Source: Methanocaldococcus lauensis
GTDB taxonomy: Archaea > AGJL01 > Methanococci > Methanococcales > Methanocaldococcaceae
NCBI RefSeq assembly: GCF_902827225.1
Contig: NZ_LR792632.1
Location: 143,030 to 207,029, forward strand
Length of the DNA stretch: 64,000 nt
Reading direction: 5' to 3'
Shown: positions 36,958 through 46,683 of the stretch, piece after piece
How positions within the stretch are numbered: position 1 is the first letter of the stretch
Layout: every line of letters begins with the position of its first letter
The notes under the pieces: generated by a model
Told to the model about the DNA's origin: nothing
Database searches by the model: none
What the model saw: only the letters and a program-made list of their open reading frames with translations
Made by a program: the position numbers and the translations under genes

Positions 36958-37389
36958 ATGGATAGGCTATTAAGATTAAGATTCAAATTAAAAATGAAAA
37001 AGCCTGACTTTATAAGACAAGAGGCACACAGACATAAAAGGTTAGGAGAAAAATGGAGAAGACCTAAAGGAAGACATAGTAAGATGAGATTAAAATGGAA
37101 AGAAAAGCCTCCTGTCGTTGAAATTGGATACAGAATGCCAAAAGCTGTTAGAGGATTACACCCAAGTGGTTTAGAGGATGTTTTAGTTTATAATGTTAAA
37201 GATTTAGAAAAATTAAACCCTGAAACACAGGGAGCAAGGATTGCTTCAACAGTTGGTAAGAGAAAGAAAATTGAAATCATCAAAAGAGCAAGAGAGTTAG
37301 GAATAAGAATATTAAATATATCAGAAGAGAAACAGGAAGAATTATTAAAATTTGCTGAAAAACTAAATAACAACAATGAAAATGAATAA
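36958..37389 (+). CDS. rpl32e: 50S ribosomal protein L32e (eL32)
   Basis: Archaeal/eukaryotic large-subunit protein of 143 residues. It has [21 protein letters not shown], the [19 protein letters not shown] block and [27 protein letters not shown] site precedes the ATG. Standard place between L6 and L19e. Confidence 0.96.
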   Translation: MDRLLRLRFKLKMKKPDFIRQEAHRHKRLGEKWRRPKGRHSKMRLKWKEKPPVVEIGYRMPKAVRGLHPSGLEDVLVYNVKDLEKLNPETQGARIASTVGKRKKIEIIKRARELGIRILNISEEKQEELLKFAEKLNNNNENE

Positions 37390-37438
37390 CTAAGCTTTTT
37401 TAATATTTAATACCCTCTTAGTTTATAAGGTGAGAGTT

Positions 37439-37888
37439 ATGGACGTATCAGTTCAAAGAAAATTAGCTGCTGAAATATTAAAATGTGGTATTGATAGAGT
37501 TTGGATAGATCCAACACAGTTAGAAAGAGTTAAAATGGCAATGACAAGAGATGATATAAGATCTTTAATTAAAGATGGAGTTATTAAGAAAAAACAGAAA
37601 AAGGGTATAAGTAGTGCAAGAGTTAAAAAATTAAAAGAGCAAAAAAAGAAAGGTAGAAGAAGAGGTCCTGGTTCAAGAAGAGGAGCTGCAGGGGCAAGAA
37701 CTCCTCCAAAAGAAAGATGGATGGCTACAATTAGAGCTTTGAGAAAAACATTAAAATATTTAAGAGATTCTGGAAAAATTGATAGAAAAGTTTATAGAAA
37801 ACTTTACAGAATGGCTAAAGGTGGAGCATTCAGAAGTAAGAGCCACCTCTTCCTATATATGAAAGAACACGACCTTTTAAAACAATAA
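37439..37888 (+). CDS. rpl19e: 50S ribosomal protein L19e (eL19)
   Basis: A 149-residue, helical, very basic large-subunit protein. VQRKLAAEILKCGIDRVWID and the RRGPGSRRGAAGARTP loop are diagnostic. Start ATG 37439 follows GGTGAG; an upstream frame extension to 37430 overlaps the ribosome site and is rejected. Confidence 0.96.
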   Translation: MDVSVQRKLAAEILKCGIDRVWIDPTQLERVKMAMTRDDIRSLIKDGVIKKKQKKGISSARVKKLKEQKKKGRRRGPGSRRGAAGARTPPKERWMATIRALRKTLKYLRDSGKIDRKVYRKLYRMAKGGAFRSKSHLFLYMKEHDLLKQ

Positions 37889-37918
37889 ATAATTTTTAAT
37901 TTAACAGGGTGAGATGTT

Positions 37919-38506
37919 ATGGCTACAGGTCCAACTTATAGAGTTAAATTTAGAAGAAGAAGAGAAGCAAAAACTGATTACAGAAAAAGATTAAAATTAT
38001 TATTATCAAGAAAGCCAAGATTGGTTGTAAGGAAATCTTTGAATCATTGTATAGCTCAAATAGTATTGTATGATGAAAAAGGTGACAAAACAGTTGTATC
38101 TGCTCATTCAAGAGAATTAATTAAGTTGGGTTATAAAGGACATACCGGAAACTTGCCTTCAGCATACTTAACAGGCTACTTGTTAGGTAAAAAAGCCTTA
38201 GCTAAGGGTTATACCGAGGCAGTTTTAGATATTGGGTTGCATAGAGCTACAAAAGGAGCAGCAGTATTTGCAATGCTAAAAGGAGCTTTAGATGCTGGTA
38301 TGAATATTCCACATGGAGAGGAGATATTACCATCAGAAGATAGAATAAGAGGAGAACACATAAAGGCTTATGCTGAGATGTTAAAAGAAGAAGATGAGGA
38401 AAAATACAAAAGACAGTTTTCAAAATACTTAGAGAAAGGTTTAGAACCAGAAAAATTACCAGAACACTTTGAGGAAATTAAGGCAAAAATTGATAGCATG
38501 TTCTAA
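37919..38506 (+). CDS. rpl18: 50S ribosomal protein L18 (uL18)
   Basis: 5S rRNA-binding protein. The 195-residue archaeal/eukaryotic-size form has [20 protein letters not shown], then [20 protein letters not shown] and [19 protein letters not shown]. It carries the C-terminal extension absent from bacteria. rps5 starts 9 nt later. Confidence 0.97.
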   Translation: MATGPTYRVKFRRRREAKTDYRKRLKLLLSRKPRLVVRKSLNHCIAQIVLYDEKGDKTVVSAHSRELIKLGYKGHTGNLPSAYLTGYLLGKKALAKGYTEAVLDIGLHRATKGAAVFAMLKGALDAGMNIPHGEEILPSEDRIRGEHIKAYAEMLKEEDEEKYKRQFSKYLEKGLEPEKLPEHFEEIKAKIDSMF

Positions 38507-38515
38507 GGTGAGATA

Positions 38516-39169
38516 ATGAGATTTAATATAGATGAGTGGGAACCAAAAACAACCATTGGAAGGATGGTTAAAGAAGGACAAATAACTGACATTGATTACA
38601 TATTAGACAATAACTTACCAATCTTAGAGCCTGAAATAGTTGATGCACTTCTTCCAGATTTGGAAGAGAAAGTTTTAGATGTTAAGTTAGTTCAGAGAAT
38701 GCACAAGTCTGGAAGAAGAGCAAGATTTAGAGCAACTGTTGTTGTAGGAAACAGAAATGGTTATGTTGGTGTAGGAAAAGGTAAGGCTAAAGAAGTTGGG
38801 CCAGCAATAAGAAAAGCTATAGCTCAAGCAAAGAAAAATATTATTAGAGTTAAGAGAGGTTGTGGTTCCTGGGAGTGTGGTTGTGGAACTCCTCACTCAA
38901 TACCATACAAAGGTTATGGAAAGTGTGGAAGTACTGCAATAGAGATATTACCTGCACCAAAAGGTGTTGGTTTAGTTGCTGGAGATGTCGCTAAGGCAGT
39001 TTTAGGATTGGCAGGAATTAAAGACGTTTGGACAAAAACATTTGGAGAAACAAGAACTACTTACAACTTTGCAATGGCTACATTTGAAGCTTTAAAGAGT
39101 TTGAATTTTGTAAGAGTTATGGATAAGAGTAAAAAGAAATTAGGAATTATTGAAGGTAGAGTATTGTAA
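38516..39169 (+). CDS. rps5: 30S ribosomal protein S5 (uS5)
   Basis: Small-subunit protein at the mRNA channel linked to decoding accuracy. It has 217 residues. The double-stranded-RNA-binding-like domain has [20 protein letters not shown], then the cysteine-rich archaeal stretch [16 protein letters not shown] and the domain 2 block [19 protein letters not shown]. The start lies 9 nt after rpl18 with AAGGTGAG. Confidence 0.97.
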   Translation: MRFNIDEWEPKTTIGRMVKEGQITDIDYILDNNLPILEPEIVDALLPDLEEKVLDVKLVQRMHKSGRRARFRATVVVGNRNGYVGVGKGKAKEVGPAIRKAIAQAKKNIIRVKRGCGSWECGCGTPHSIPYKGYGKCGSTAIEILPAPKGVGLVAGDVAKAVLGLAGIKDVWTKTFGETRTTYNFAMATFEALKSLNFVRVMDKSKKKLGIIEGRVL

Positions 39170-39253
39170 ATCATTTTTATTTTGAAAAACCAACTATTTT
39201 AAAGTTTTATTTAAATTATTATTTTATATTCCATAATAATTAAGGTGAGAAAT

Positions 39254-39718
39254 ATGGCTTATGCTGTTATTAGAATAAGAGGTAGAATTGGAGTAAGAAG
39301 AGACATAGCAGACACCTTAAAAATGTTAAGGCTACATAAGGTTAATCACTGTGTAATTGTTCCAGAAACAGATACATTTAAAGGAATGTTACAAAAAGTT
39401 AAAGATTATGTAACATGGGGAGAAATTGATAAAGATACCTTAGTTAAATTAATCTTAAAAAGAGGTAGACTTCCAGGAAATAAGAGAATTACTCCAGAAA
39501 TTATAAAGGAATTAACTGGAATGGATGTTGAAGAGTTAGCAGAAAAACTTATAAAGGGAGAAATTAAATTAAAAGAAACTCCATTAAAACCTGTATTTAG
39601 ATTACATCCTCCAAGAAAAGGATTTGAAAGAAAGGGTATTAAGAAACCATTTAGTGTTGGAGGAGCTTTAGGATACAGAGGAGAAAAAATTAATGAACTT
39701 TTAGAAAAGATGATGTAA
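39254..39718 (+). CDS. rpl30: 50S ribosomal protein L30 (uL30)
   Basis: A 154-residue archaeal-length L30 (bacterial forms are about 60). It has [38 protein letters not shown] and the C-terminal extension [20 protein letters not shown]. Start ATG 39254 follows GGTGAG. rpl15 follows by 11 nt. Confidence 0.96.
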   Translation: MAYAVIRIRGRIGVRRDIADTLKMLRLHKVNHCVIVPETDTFKGMLQKVKDYVTWGEIDKDTLVKLILKRGRLPGNKRITPEIIKELTGMDVEELAEKLIKGEIKLKETPLKPVFRLHPPRKGFERKGIKKPFSVGGALGYRGEKINELLEKMM

Positions 39719-39729
39719 GGTGATAATTT

Positions 39730-40161
39730 ATGATTAGAAAAAAGAAAAAAGTTAAAAAAATTAGAGGTTCAAGAACATGTGGTGGAGGTAGCCACAAAAA
39801 GAGAAGAGGAGCAGGGAACAGAGGAGGTAGAGGGTTAGCTGGAGGTCTTAAACACAAATGGACTTGGATTATAAAATACAAGCCAGATCACTTTGGTAAA
39901 TATGGATTTAAGAGACATCCAAGTTTAGTTAAAGAATTAGAAACAATTAACGTTGGAGAGCTTGAAGAAATTGTATTGAAAAACCCTGATAAATTCGAAA
40001 AAGAAAATGACAAATTTATTGTTGATGTTATTGAGTTGGGATATGAAAAAGTTTTGGGTAAAGGAAAAGTAACAATTCCAATGATAGTTAAAGCAATTGA
40101 AGTTTCAGAAAAGGCAAGAGAAAAAATTGAAGCTGTTGGTGGAGAAGTTGTAGAGCTATAA
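39730..40161 (+). CDS. rpl15: 50S ribosomal protein L15 (uL15)
   Basis: A 143-residue assembly protein with the glycine-rich N-terminus RGSRTCGGGSHKKRRGAGNR and the conserved C-terminal VTIPMIVKAIEVSEKAREKI. GGTGAT ribosome site. Last ribosomal-protein gene before secY. Confidence 0.96.
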   Translation: MIRKKKKVKKIRGSRTCGGGSHKKRRGAGNRGGRGLAGGLKHKWTWIIKYKPDHFGKYGFKRHPSLVKELETINVGELEEIVLKNPDKFEKENDKFIVDVIELGYEKVLGKGKVTIPMIVKAIEVSEKAREKIEAVGGEVVEL

Positions 40162-40248
40162 AATCTCTTTATTTCTTTTTTATGTTTCATTTTATTAATT
40201 AATTCAAATTAATAGTTTTAAAAATTTTTTCTTATAGATTTTTGATAA

Positions 40249-40264
40249 AATATTTATATAAATG
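40249..40264 (+). promoter_or_regulatory. Probable promoter of the secY-adkA-DUF106 operon
   Basis: AAATATTTATATAAAT in the 180-nt gap between rpl15 and secY resembles an archaeal TATA box with transcription expected about 25 bases later. The gap otherwise holds T-rich sequence that may terminate the ribosomal transcript. Confidence 0.4.
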
Positions 40265-40341
40265 TTAAGACTATTTTATTAGAATAATCTCTTTATCTTA
40301 ACTTTAATAATATAGTTTTTAATGTTTGAAAAGGTGAGATA

Positions 40342-41664
40342 TTGGAAGAATTTATGAAAAAATTAATTCCGATATTAGAAAAAATTCCTGAAGTAGACTT
40401 ACCTATTAGAGAATTATCTTTCAAAGAAAAACTTAAATGGACTGGAATAGTTTTGGTTCTATATTTCATTATGGGAACTATTGATGTTTATACAGGAGGA
40501 GCCCAAATCCCTGCAATATTTCAATTTTGGCAAACAGTAACTGCATCCAGAATAGGGACCTTAATTACATTAGGTATTGGTCCAATTGTTACTGCTGGTA
40601 TTATTATGCAGTTATTAGTTGGGGCTGGAATTATAAAAATGGACTTGTCAATTCCTGAAAATCGGGCTTTATTTCAAGGTTGTCAAAAACTATTATCTAT
40701 AATCATGTGTTTTGTTGAGGCTGTTATGTTCGTTGGAGCTGGAGCTTTTGGACATCTACCTATTTTATTGGCACTTTTAGTAATTATACAAATAGCAATA
40801 GGTTCGATAATCTTAATATATTTAGACGAAATCGTTTCAAAGTATGGAATTGGCTCTGGAATTGGATTATTTATTGCCGCAGGAGTTTCACAAGTAATAT
40901 TTGTTGGAGCATTTGGTCCTGAAGGATATTTATGGAGATTTTTTGGAAGTCTAATTAATGGAATGCCTAATTTTGAATATCTTGCACCAATACTTGGAAC
41001 AATAATAGTATTCTTAATGGTTGTTTATGCTGAATGTTTAAGAGTAGAAATTCCTTTAGCTCATGGTAGAATTAAAGGTGCTGTTGGTAAATACCCTATA
41101 AGATTTGTTTATACTTCAAACATTCCAGTAATCTTATCTGCGGCATTATTTGCTAATATTCAACTCTGGGGATTAGTGTTAAGTAGATTAGGTATCCCAT
41201 TACTTGGACACTATGTAAGTGGAAGACCTGTTGATGGAATAGCATATTATTTATCAACACCTTATGGACTAACAAGTGTATTTACAGATCCTCTACATGC
41301 TTTAGTATATATGATAGCAATGATAGTTTGTTGTATATTCTTTGGTATATTTTGGGTAGAAACTACTGGATTAGATCCAAAGAGTATGGCTAAAAGAATT
41401 GGCTCATTGGGTATGGCTATTAAAGGATTTAGAAAAAGTGAAAAGGCTATCGAGCAGAGATTGAGAAGATATATTCCTCCATTAACTGTAATGAGTTCAG
41501 CCTTCGTTGGATTTTTAGCCGCTATAGCTGATTTTATTGGAGCATTAGGTGGAGGAACCGGGGTTTTATTAACAGTTTCTATTGTGTATAGAATGTATGA
41601 GCAGATTTTAAAAGATAAAGTAAAAGAATTACATCCATCAATAGCAAAATTGTTAAATAAGTAA
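40342..41664 (+). CDS. secY: Protein translocase subunit SecY
   Basis: Ten-helix channel of the Sec translocon. About 436-440 residues with KLKWTGIVLVLYFIMGTIDV (helix 1), GIGPIVTAGIIMQLLVGAGI, the cytoplasmic loop HGRIKGAVGKYPIRFVY and GLDPKSMAKRIGSLGMAI. It closely matches the crystallised M. jannaschii channel as I remember it. AAGGTGAG is well spaced for the TTG start at 40342. The conventional start would be ATG 40354 (MKKLIPILEK); the choice affects four residues. Confidence 0.97.
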   Translation: MEEFMKKLIPILEKIPEVDLPIRELSFKEKLKWTGIVLVLYFIMGTIDVYTGGAQIPAIFQFWQTVTASRIGTLITLGIGPIVTAGIIMQLLVGAGIIKMDLSIPENRALFQGCQKLLSIIMCFVEAVMFVGAGAFGHLPILLALLVIIQIAIGSIILIYLDEIVSKYGIGSGIGLFIAAGVSQVIFVGAFGPEGYLWRFFGSLINGMPNFEYLAPILGTIIVFLMVVYAECLRVEIPLAHGRIKGAVGKYPIRFVYTSNIPVILSAALFANIQLWGLVLSRLGIPLLGHYVSGRPVDGIAYYLSTPYGLTSVFTDPLHALVYMIAMIVCCIFFGIFWVETTGLDPKSMAKRIGSLGMAIKGFRKSEKAIEQRLRRYIPPLTVMSSAFVGFLAAIADFIGALGGGTGVLLTVSIVYRMYEQILKDKVKELHPSIAKLLNK

Positions 41665-41699
41665 AAATAATTAAAGTTTTAATAATAAAGAAATTGTGA

Positions 41700-42290
<591 letters not shown>

Positions 42291-42318
42291 TTTAAATACA
42301 ATTTTTTAAGGTGAATCT

Positions 42319-42915
42319 ATGTTTGAGTCAATAACAAATCTTTTTTATACATCATTAGATGCAATTTTTATGCCAATAATAAAGGTTTTACATCCAGCTA
42401 TGGCAATTTTAGTTATTGCCATAATTGTGTCTTTAATTATTAATATTGCTACAAAACTTTTAGTAGATCAAGAGAGAGTTGCTGAATTAAAAAAGGAAAT
42501 TCAAGAATTTCAAATAAAATCTAAGAAGATGGCTAAAAATCCAGAAATGTTAGAAAAACTCCAAGAAGAATATCAAAGAATTATGCAACTAAATGCTGAA
42601 TTGATGAAAATGAGTTTTAAACCAATGATATATACTTGGCTTCCAATAATTCTAATATTTATTTATTTAAGACACGTTTATGGATTTGGTGGAGTTTATA
42701 TGGAATTACATCCTAATTGGAATGGTGTTGTAGTATATTTACCAACAATAATCTCTAAGATTCTTCTAATTAATTTCTGGCATTGGTTAGGCTCATTAAT
42801 TTACAAAGGAGGATTTAAAATAGTATCTAATACAGCCTTAGGATGGTTAGGGTGGTATATACTTTGTTCATTCGCAACATCAACAGTTTTAAGAAAAATA
42901 TTTGGAATAAAATAA
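42319..42915 (+). CDS. DUF106 membrane protein (archaeal EMC3/YidC-like insertase)
   Basis: A 198-residue protein of the Oxa1 superfamily (related to EMC3, TMCO1, Get1 and YidC), thought to insert membrane proteins together with the ribosome. It has an N-terminal helix, a long cytoplasmic coiled coil ([20 protein letters not shown] onward) and two or more C-terminal helices including [20 protein letters not shown]. The position after secY and adkA is conserved in archaea and supports the role. Confidence 0.85.
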   Translation: MFESITNLFYTSLDAIFMPIIKVLHPAMAILVIAIIVSLIINIATKLLVDQERVAELKKEIQEFQIKSKKMAKNPEMLEKLQEEYQRIMQLNAELMKMSFKPMIYTWLPIILIFIYLRHVYGFGGVYMELHPNWNGVVVYLPTIISKILLINFWHWLGSLIYKGGFKIVSNTALGWLGWYILCSFATSTVLRKIFGIK

Positions 42916-42936
42916 ACTTTATAATTTTCTATATCT

Positions 42937-43527
42937 TTACTCTTTTATCTCAGAAGATTCTATATTATCATCTTTATTATTTTTACTTAATTGTTTCTCT
43001 TCAACTTTTTTACTTTTTTTCTTTTTTTCTAACTTTTCTTTATCTAATTGAAACTCTTCTCCGATTTTTATTACATAATCAGCAATATTTTGCAAAGCCT
43101 TTGAAAATCCAGGCTCAGCCCCAATAACAATAACTTTTTTCCCCCTTTCTTTAGCTTTTCTAATTGCTGGAAGAAAATCAGCATCTCTTGTTACATAGGC
43201 AATAGTGTCAATATTTGGATTAAACACTAATTCGGTGGCATCAACAGCCATTTCAACATCTACATCTCCAGCAGATATTTTTGGTTCAAATCCTTGATTT
43301 ATAACGGCCTCTATTAACTTATCTGACGCATATTGATTTAAATAAACTCTACCTATAACAATGTCTCCAAATTCACTTAAAACTTCTCTAATTTTATCTA
43401 AATCAATGTTAAACTCTTTTCTGAGCATATTAGGTCCATCAATTAGTAAAGCGATTCTATGTTCTCCTCTTCTTTTTAAAGCCTTTTCGTAAATTTTACT
43501 TGTCAAATTCTCTAACTTTTTCCACAT
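42937..43527 (-). CDS. NYN-domain (LabA/DUF88-like PIN) putative nuclease
   Basis: A 196-residue protein whose first ~150 residues form a NYN/PIN fold. [13 protein letters not shown] carries the first acidic residue, [13 protein letters not shown] the second, and [20 protein letters not shown] the third set, so metal-dependent RNase activity is likely. A lysine-rich tail ([13 protein letters not shown]) may bind nucleic acid. It is convergent with the DUF106 gene. The substrate is unknown. Confidence 0.85.
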   Translation of the reverse strand: MWKKLENLTSKIYEKALKRRGEHRIALLIDGPNMLRKEFNIDLDKIREVLSEFGDIVIGRVYLNQYASDKLIEAVINQGFEPKISAGDVDVEMAVDATELVFNPNIDTIAYVTRDADFLPAIRKAKERGKKVIVIGAEPGFSKALQNIADYVIKIGEEFQLDKEKLEKKKKSKKVEEKQLSKNNKDDNIESSEIKE

Positions 43528-43680
43528 AATTTCACCAACTTTATAAAAATAGTTTATTTTAACATTATTATATTACTTAATAAAATTATGCAAATTTAAC
43601 AATACAGAAGTAATATAAAAAGATTACAAAAAAATGATATATATAACTAAGAATAAATAGATTTCCTGAGGTGATAATTT

Positions 43681-43977
43681 ATGTATAGTTGCCCATACTG
43701 TGGAGGAGATTGTATAAATGATGAGGCAGTTAATCTTTACATAACTATGGTTAAAAAATTTTTCAAATATCAAAATACAGAGAGTGACATAACATTTGAA
43801 AGATATCCAACTGTTGGCGAAGTTGGTGAATGCAAGAAAACTGGAGAAAAAATATATTTTTGTCCATACTGTAAAAAACCATTTAAGGCATACTATGAAC
43901 TTGAAAAGGTTACTATAAATTGTCCAAACTGTAATAAAACCTTATGTATCCCTCCAACAAATAGAACATTCTGCTAA
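43681..43977 (+). CDS. Small zinc-ribbon protein
   Basis: A 98-residue protein with three CxxC knuckles: SCPYCGGDC at the start, FCPYCKKPF in the middle and NCPNCNK near the end, plus a final Cys. It likely binds two zinc ions. No family function is known to me. GAGGTGAT ribosome site. Its stop codon overlaps the stop region of the convergent dph2 gene by 4 nt. Confidence 0.75.
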   Translation: MYSCPYCGGDCINDEAVNLYITMVKKFFKYQNTESDITFERYPTVGEVGECKKTGEKIYFCPYCKKPFKAYYELEKVTINCPNCNKTLCIPPTNRTFC

Positions 43978-44948
43978 TAAAAATCTTCCTTTTTGATTTC
44001 ATCAAATTTATAATTTAAAGAGTTATTTAAAAATAGTCTAAACTCCTCTGGCGTATATATAGGTTTTTTATATAGAATGTAATCATCTAAGACAATTCTT
44101 GGACATGCTACAATTATATAGCAATCTAAATCATAGAATAATATTTCTGGGGACACATTATCAACAATAATTGGGAGATAATTTATATTATTTTTTTCTA
44201 ATAGTTTTGTAATTTCATCAAAAACCTTTTTTCTAAACTGTCCCTTTTTTACTGATAAAACTACTCCAATCTTTTTTGGCTTATTTAACATTAACTTAGT
44301 TATTGCTGTAATTCTTTTCTTTATAAATTTATCAACCTCTTCCTTAGAAATTTTATCAAAACATTTGGAAATAGGATTGTATATATAAACTTCTTTTTGA
44401 TATTTGTATGCTAACATTAAAGGATGAAATCTCCCAGTTCCAACGAATAAAATAATGTCTTCATCTTTAATTTCTCCTCTGCAACCTAAGATTATATAAG
44501 GATTAAATTTTTTTAAAAGTTTTTTATATTGAACAGTCGTAGTTATAGCCACTTTTTTTCCTTCTAAATTATACTTATTTATAAAGTTTTCTATGTCATT
44601 TAGTATTTTATTCTCATCTTCTTTATCAAATATATGATATGTAGGAATAAATAAAGTTTTAATTTCTGGTTTAGCATATTTAAGTTCTTCATGTCCATAA
44701 TGAACAATTAAATCAACATCTAATTTTTTAACATAATCATCAATTAAATCACAGGCTCCAAAGCAAGAATTCCCCCATAAAAACAATTCAACATTTTTTC
44801 CTCTATTCTTAAAATATTTTTTAATTTTTTCAATCTCTTTTTCAACATATAATTTTAAGCCTTCTGGAGCTTGAAATACAATTTTAGGACATTTTTTATT
44901 TAAATTCTCTATCTCTTTTATAACTTTATTGGTCTCTAAGTCAAACAT
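43974..44948 (-). CDS. dph2: 2-(3-amino-3-carboxypropyl)histidine synthase Dph2 (diphthamide step 1)
   Basis: Noncanonical radical SAM enzyme that transfers the aminocarboxypropyl group to a histidine of aEF-2. The archaeal homodimer uses three cysteines, one per domain. Visible are GNSCFGACDL in domain 1, ILGCRGEI in domain 2 and IVACPRIVLDDY in domain 3, so the 4Fe-4S ligand set is complete. 324 residues from ATG 44948. The ORF extends three codons further without a better site. Confidence 0.93.
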   Translation of the reverse strand: MFDLETNKVIKEIENLNKKCPKIVFQAPEGLKLYVEKEIEKIKKYFKNRGKNVELFLWGNSCFGACDLIDDYVKKLDVDLIVHYGHEELKYAKPEIKTLFIPTYHIFDKEDENKILNDIENFINKYNLEGKKVAITTTVQYKKLLKKFNPYIILGCRGEIKDEDIILFVGTGRFHPLMLAYKYQKEVYIYNPISKCFDKISKEEVDKFIKKRITAITKLMLNKPKKIGVVLSVKKGQFRKKVFDEITKLLEKNNINYLPIIVDNVSPEILFYDLDCYIIVACPRIVLDDYILYKKPIYTPEEFRLFLNNSLNYKFDEIKKEDFY

Positions 44949-45001
44949 AAGTATCACACAAAAGATATTTAATGAATTAATTAAATTTAATTAATAAAAT
45001 G

Positions 45002-45099
45002 GTTAGAATCAGATATTATGGATAGAAATTAGTCATCTTTCCCATATAACTCAATATACTGCTCTTACTGTTAAAATCAGACCATAGTGAGATTGAAAT
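45002..45099 (+). CRISPR. Degenerate CRISPR remnant: two repeats, one 40-nt spacer
   Basis: Repeat A (45002-45029) starts GTTAGAATCAGA and ends AGAAAT. Repeat B (45070-45099) starts GTTAAAATCAGACC and ends ATTGAAAT. Repeat B has the length (30 nt), start and tail of methanogen CRISPR repeats (GTTAAAATCAGACC...ATTGAAAT as I remember them). Repeat A agrees at both ends but has a diverged, 2-nt shorter centre. The 40 nt between them (45030-45069) is a normal spacer length. No third repeat is seen on either side. The tail sequence puts the crRNA strand on the plus strand, facing the end of the type III-like cassette. Confidence 0.7.
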
Positions 45100-45214
45100 A
45101 ATTCTGTAACATAGATACTGACTATAATGCCAGCATATCCATCATTTAATTCAAAAGTAAGAATTTAAAGTAAAATGCAAAATAAAGATATAATTAGAAT
45201 ATATTCATTAATCC

Positions 45215-46102
45215 TCACTCACTTAATATACTAACACTGACTTTCCCAGCTCCTCTACTTTTTTGTCCCCCTAGTATTCTTATATTTTGTATTGCGGGAA
45301 TTAATATCTCCTCAATTAAAATTTTTGCTTTTTGTTCTTTATTCTTTTCTTCCCAATATTCAAGCCATTTGTCAATTACTACATCACTGATTTTTCTTGC
45401 ATCCCCAAATTTAATACCTTGCATTTCAAGAATGGGGGTTGATAGTACAACCTCAATTTTTCCTTTAAAAACAGAACCTGGTTTTACTTGCTCACCTTCA
45501 ACTTTTGCTCCCTTAGCAGCAGTTCCTGTCTTTCTATCAATTCTTATATTTGTCTGGTTTATTATATCAGATTCTCCCTCCATGATAAAATTTCCAACTC
45601 TTAAGAATCCCATAATTCCAGTAGCACCCATGAAATAACAAACTGGACATATTCCTAAATCACCAACATTTATCTTGTCTTCTTCAACTTTAATTTCACA
45701 ATGTCCAACATACTTTTTTCCTTCCATTTTTCCTCTATACATCTTTAAGTTTAACAATTCTTGTTCTGCTTTTGTTGGATTTGGAGAAGGTATGCAAGGT
45801 TTTAATACGTCTTTCTTATCATCAGGAATATTAAATTTCTCGGCAAATTTTTCAATATTATTAATAAATAATAACTCCAACTGATGTCTTAGAGCTCCTT
45901 TAAAACTACTTGCAGGTATTGCAGGTTTTCCTTTTATTTTAAATATTGGTGCTTTCTTTTCACTAAGTGGTGAGGGAGTTGCTCCAATATGTAAAAAGCT
46001 ATCTTCACAAACCTCTATTTTTATTGGAATCTCTAATACTTTAGCCCATCCTAAGGAGTTTTCTTTAAGTTCTATTTTTCTATCCCCCACATTTATTTTC
46101 AT
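45215..46102 (-). CDS. cas7: Cas7-family RAMP protein (Csm3/Cmr4-like)
   Basis: A 295-residue RRM-fold RAMP that in type III complexes forms the crRNA-binding backbone. Clear family blocks are AIPASSFKGALR (61-72), CPVCYFMGATG (152-162), IRIDRKTGTA (187-196) and the glycine-rich loop LGGQKSRGAGK (277-287). The motif where Csm3 carries its RNA-cleaving aspartate, (I/V)D(N/S)P, reads EKKAP (48-52) here, so cleavage may be lost. Start ATG 46102 is fixed by GGAGGT. It is the last gene of the cassette and overlaps the upstream one by a few bases. It is the only Cas7-like gene in the cassette. Confidence 0.87.
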   Translation of the reverse strand: MKINVGDRKIELKENSLGWAKVLEIPIKIEVCEDSFLHIGATPSPLSEKKAPIFKIKGKPAIPASSFKGALRHQLELLFINNIEKFAEKFNIPDDKKDVLKPCIPSPNPTKAEQELLNLKMYRGKMEGKKYVGHCEIKVEEDKINVGDLGICPVCYFMGATGIMGFLRVGNFIMEGESDIINQTNIRIDRKTGTAAKGAKVEGEQVKPGSVFKGKIEVVLSTPILEMQGIKFGDARKISDVVIDKWLEYWEEKNKEQKAKILIEEILIPAIQNIRILGGQKSRGAGKVSVSILSE

Positions 46103-46683
46103 TTTATTACCTCCCAATATTTTGTTAGTGAATTAAGTTTTCTAACAAAAAATGCTATTTTTTCTCTTGGAACTCCTGCATCATACAATTCTACAACATA
46201 ATTAAGAACTTTTTCTAATGCACGATTTCTTGGGAATTGAGATTTTTTTATTTTGTCCATAAAGTACTCTATAACAATTGATTTATCATATCTTTCAATA
46301 ACCTTGCCATAATCGTTCATATTTGGTAAATAGCATTCTACAAGTCCATACCATTCAAGAGTTTCAAATAATTGTTTTAAAAGATGTTGTTTATTATCGT
46401 ATGCGTTTATTAGCCATTTTGCTCTTTTTTCTAATTCATCAATTTTTGTTTTCCTCCAATCATCAGCATTTTGCTCATTATATTTTATTTGATTAATTCT
46501 ATCTTGAATCATTTTTTCGTATTCGTCTTTTTTACCATTTTTGAATAGTTCTCCAAGTTTTTTCCAATCATTTTCCTCAAAAAGTTTGGGAATATGTTCT
46601 TTTTTATGTGTATCATAAGGACTATCAAATATATCCCTATCATTCAAAACTTTCTTAAAGATTTCATCCATTTTACTCATCAT
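46099..46683 (-). CDS. All-helical protein of the type III-like cassette (candidate Cas11 small subunit)
   Basis: A 194-residue protein without detectable catalytic motifs, predicted to be almost wholly alpha-helical and charged (DEIFKKVLNDRD, RINQIKYNEQNADDW, FVRKLNSLTKYWEVIK). Its place between the Cas5-like and Cas7-like genes, its size and its helical nature suggest the small (Cas11/Csm2/Cmr5-type) subunit, although it is longer than most. This is inference from context; sequence alone does not prove it. GGGAGGGG ribosome site; 11-nt overlap with the upstream gene. Confidence 0.55.
   Translation of the reverse strand: MMSKMDEIFKKVLNDRDIFDSPYDTHKKEHIPKLFEENDWKKLGELFKNGKKDEYEKMIQDRINQIKYNEQNADDWRKTKIDELEKRAKWLINAYDNKQHLLKQLFETLEWYGLVECYLPNMNDYGKVIERYDKSIVIEYFMDKIKKSQFPRNRALEKVLNYVVELYDAGVPREKIAFFVRKLNSLTKYWEVIK

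Noticed and set aside
42843-43127. Plus-strand frame of 94 codons at the end of the DUF106 gene
   Set aside because: It overlaps the end of DUF106 in another frame and runs antisense through the NYN gene's lysine-rich tail; F/Y/L runs are the mirror of Lys and Glu codons.
43974-43977. Overlap of convergent zinc-ribbon and dph2 stop codons as a sign of annotation error
   Set aside because: Both frames have strong family features to their ends; a 4-nt tail-to-tail overlap is ordinary in compact genomes.
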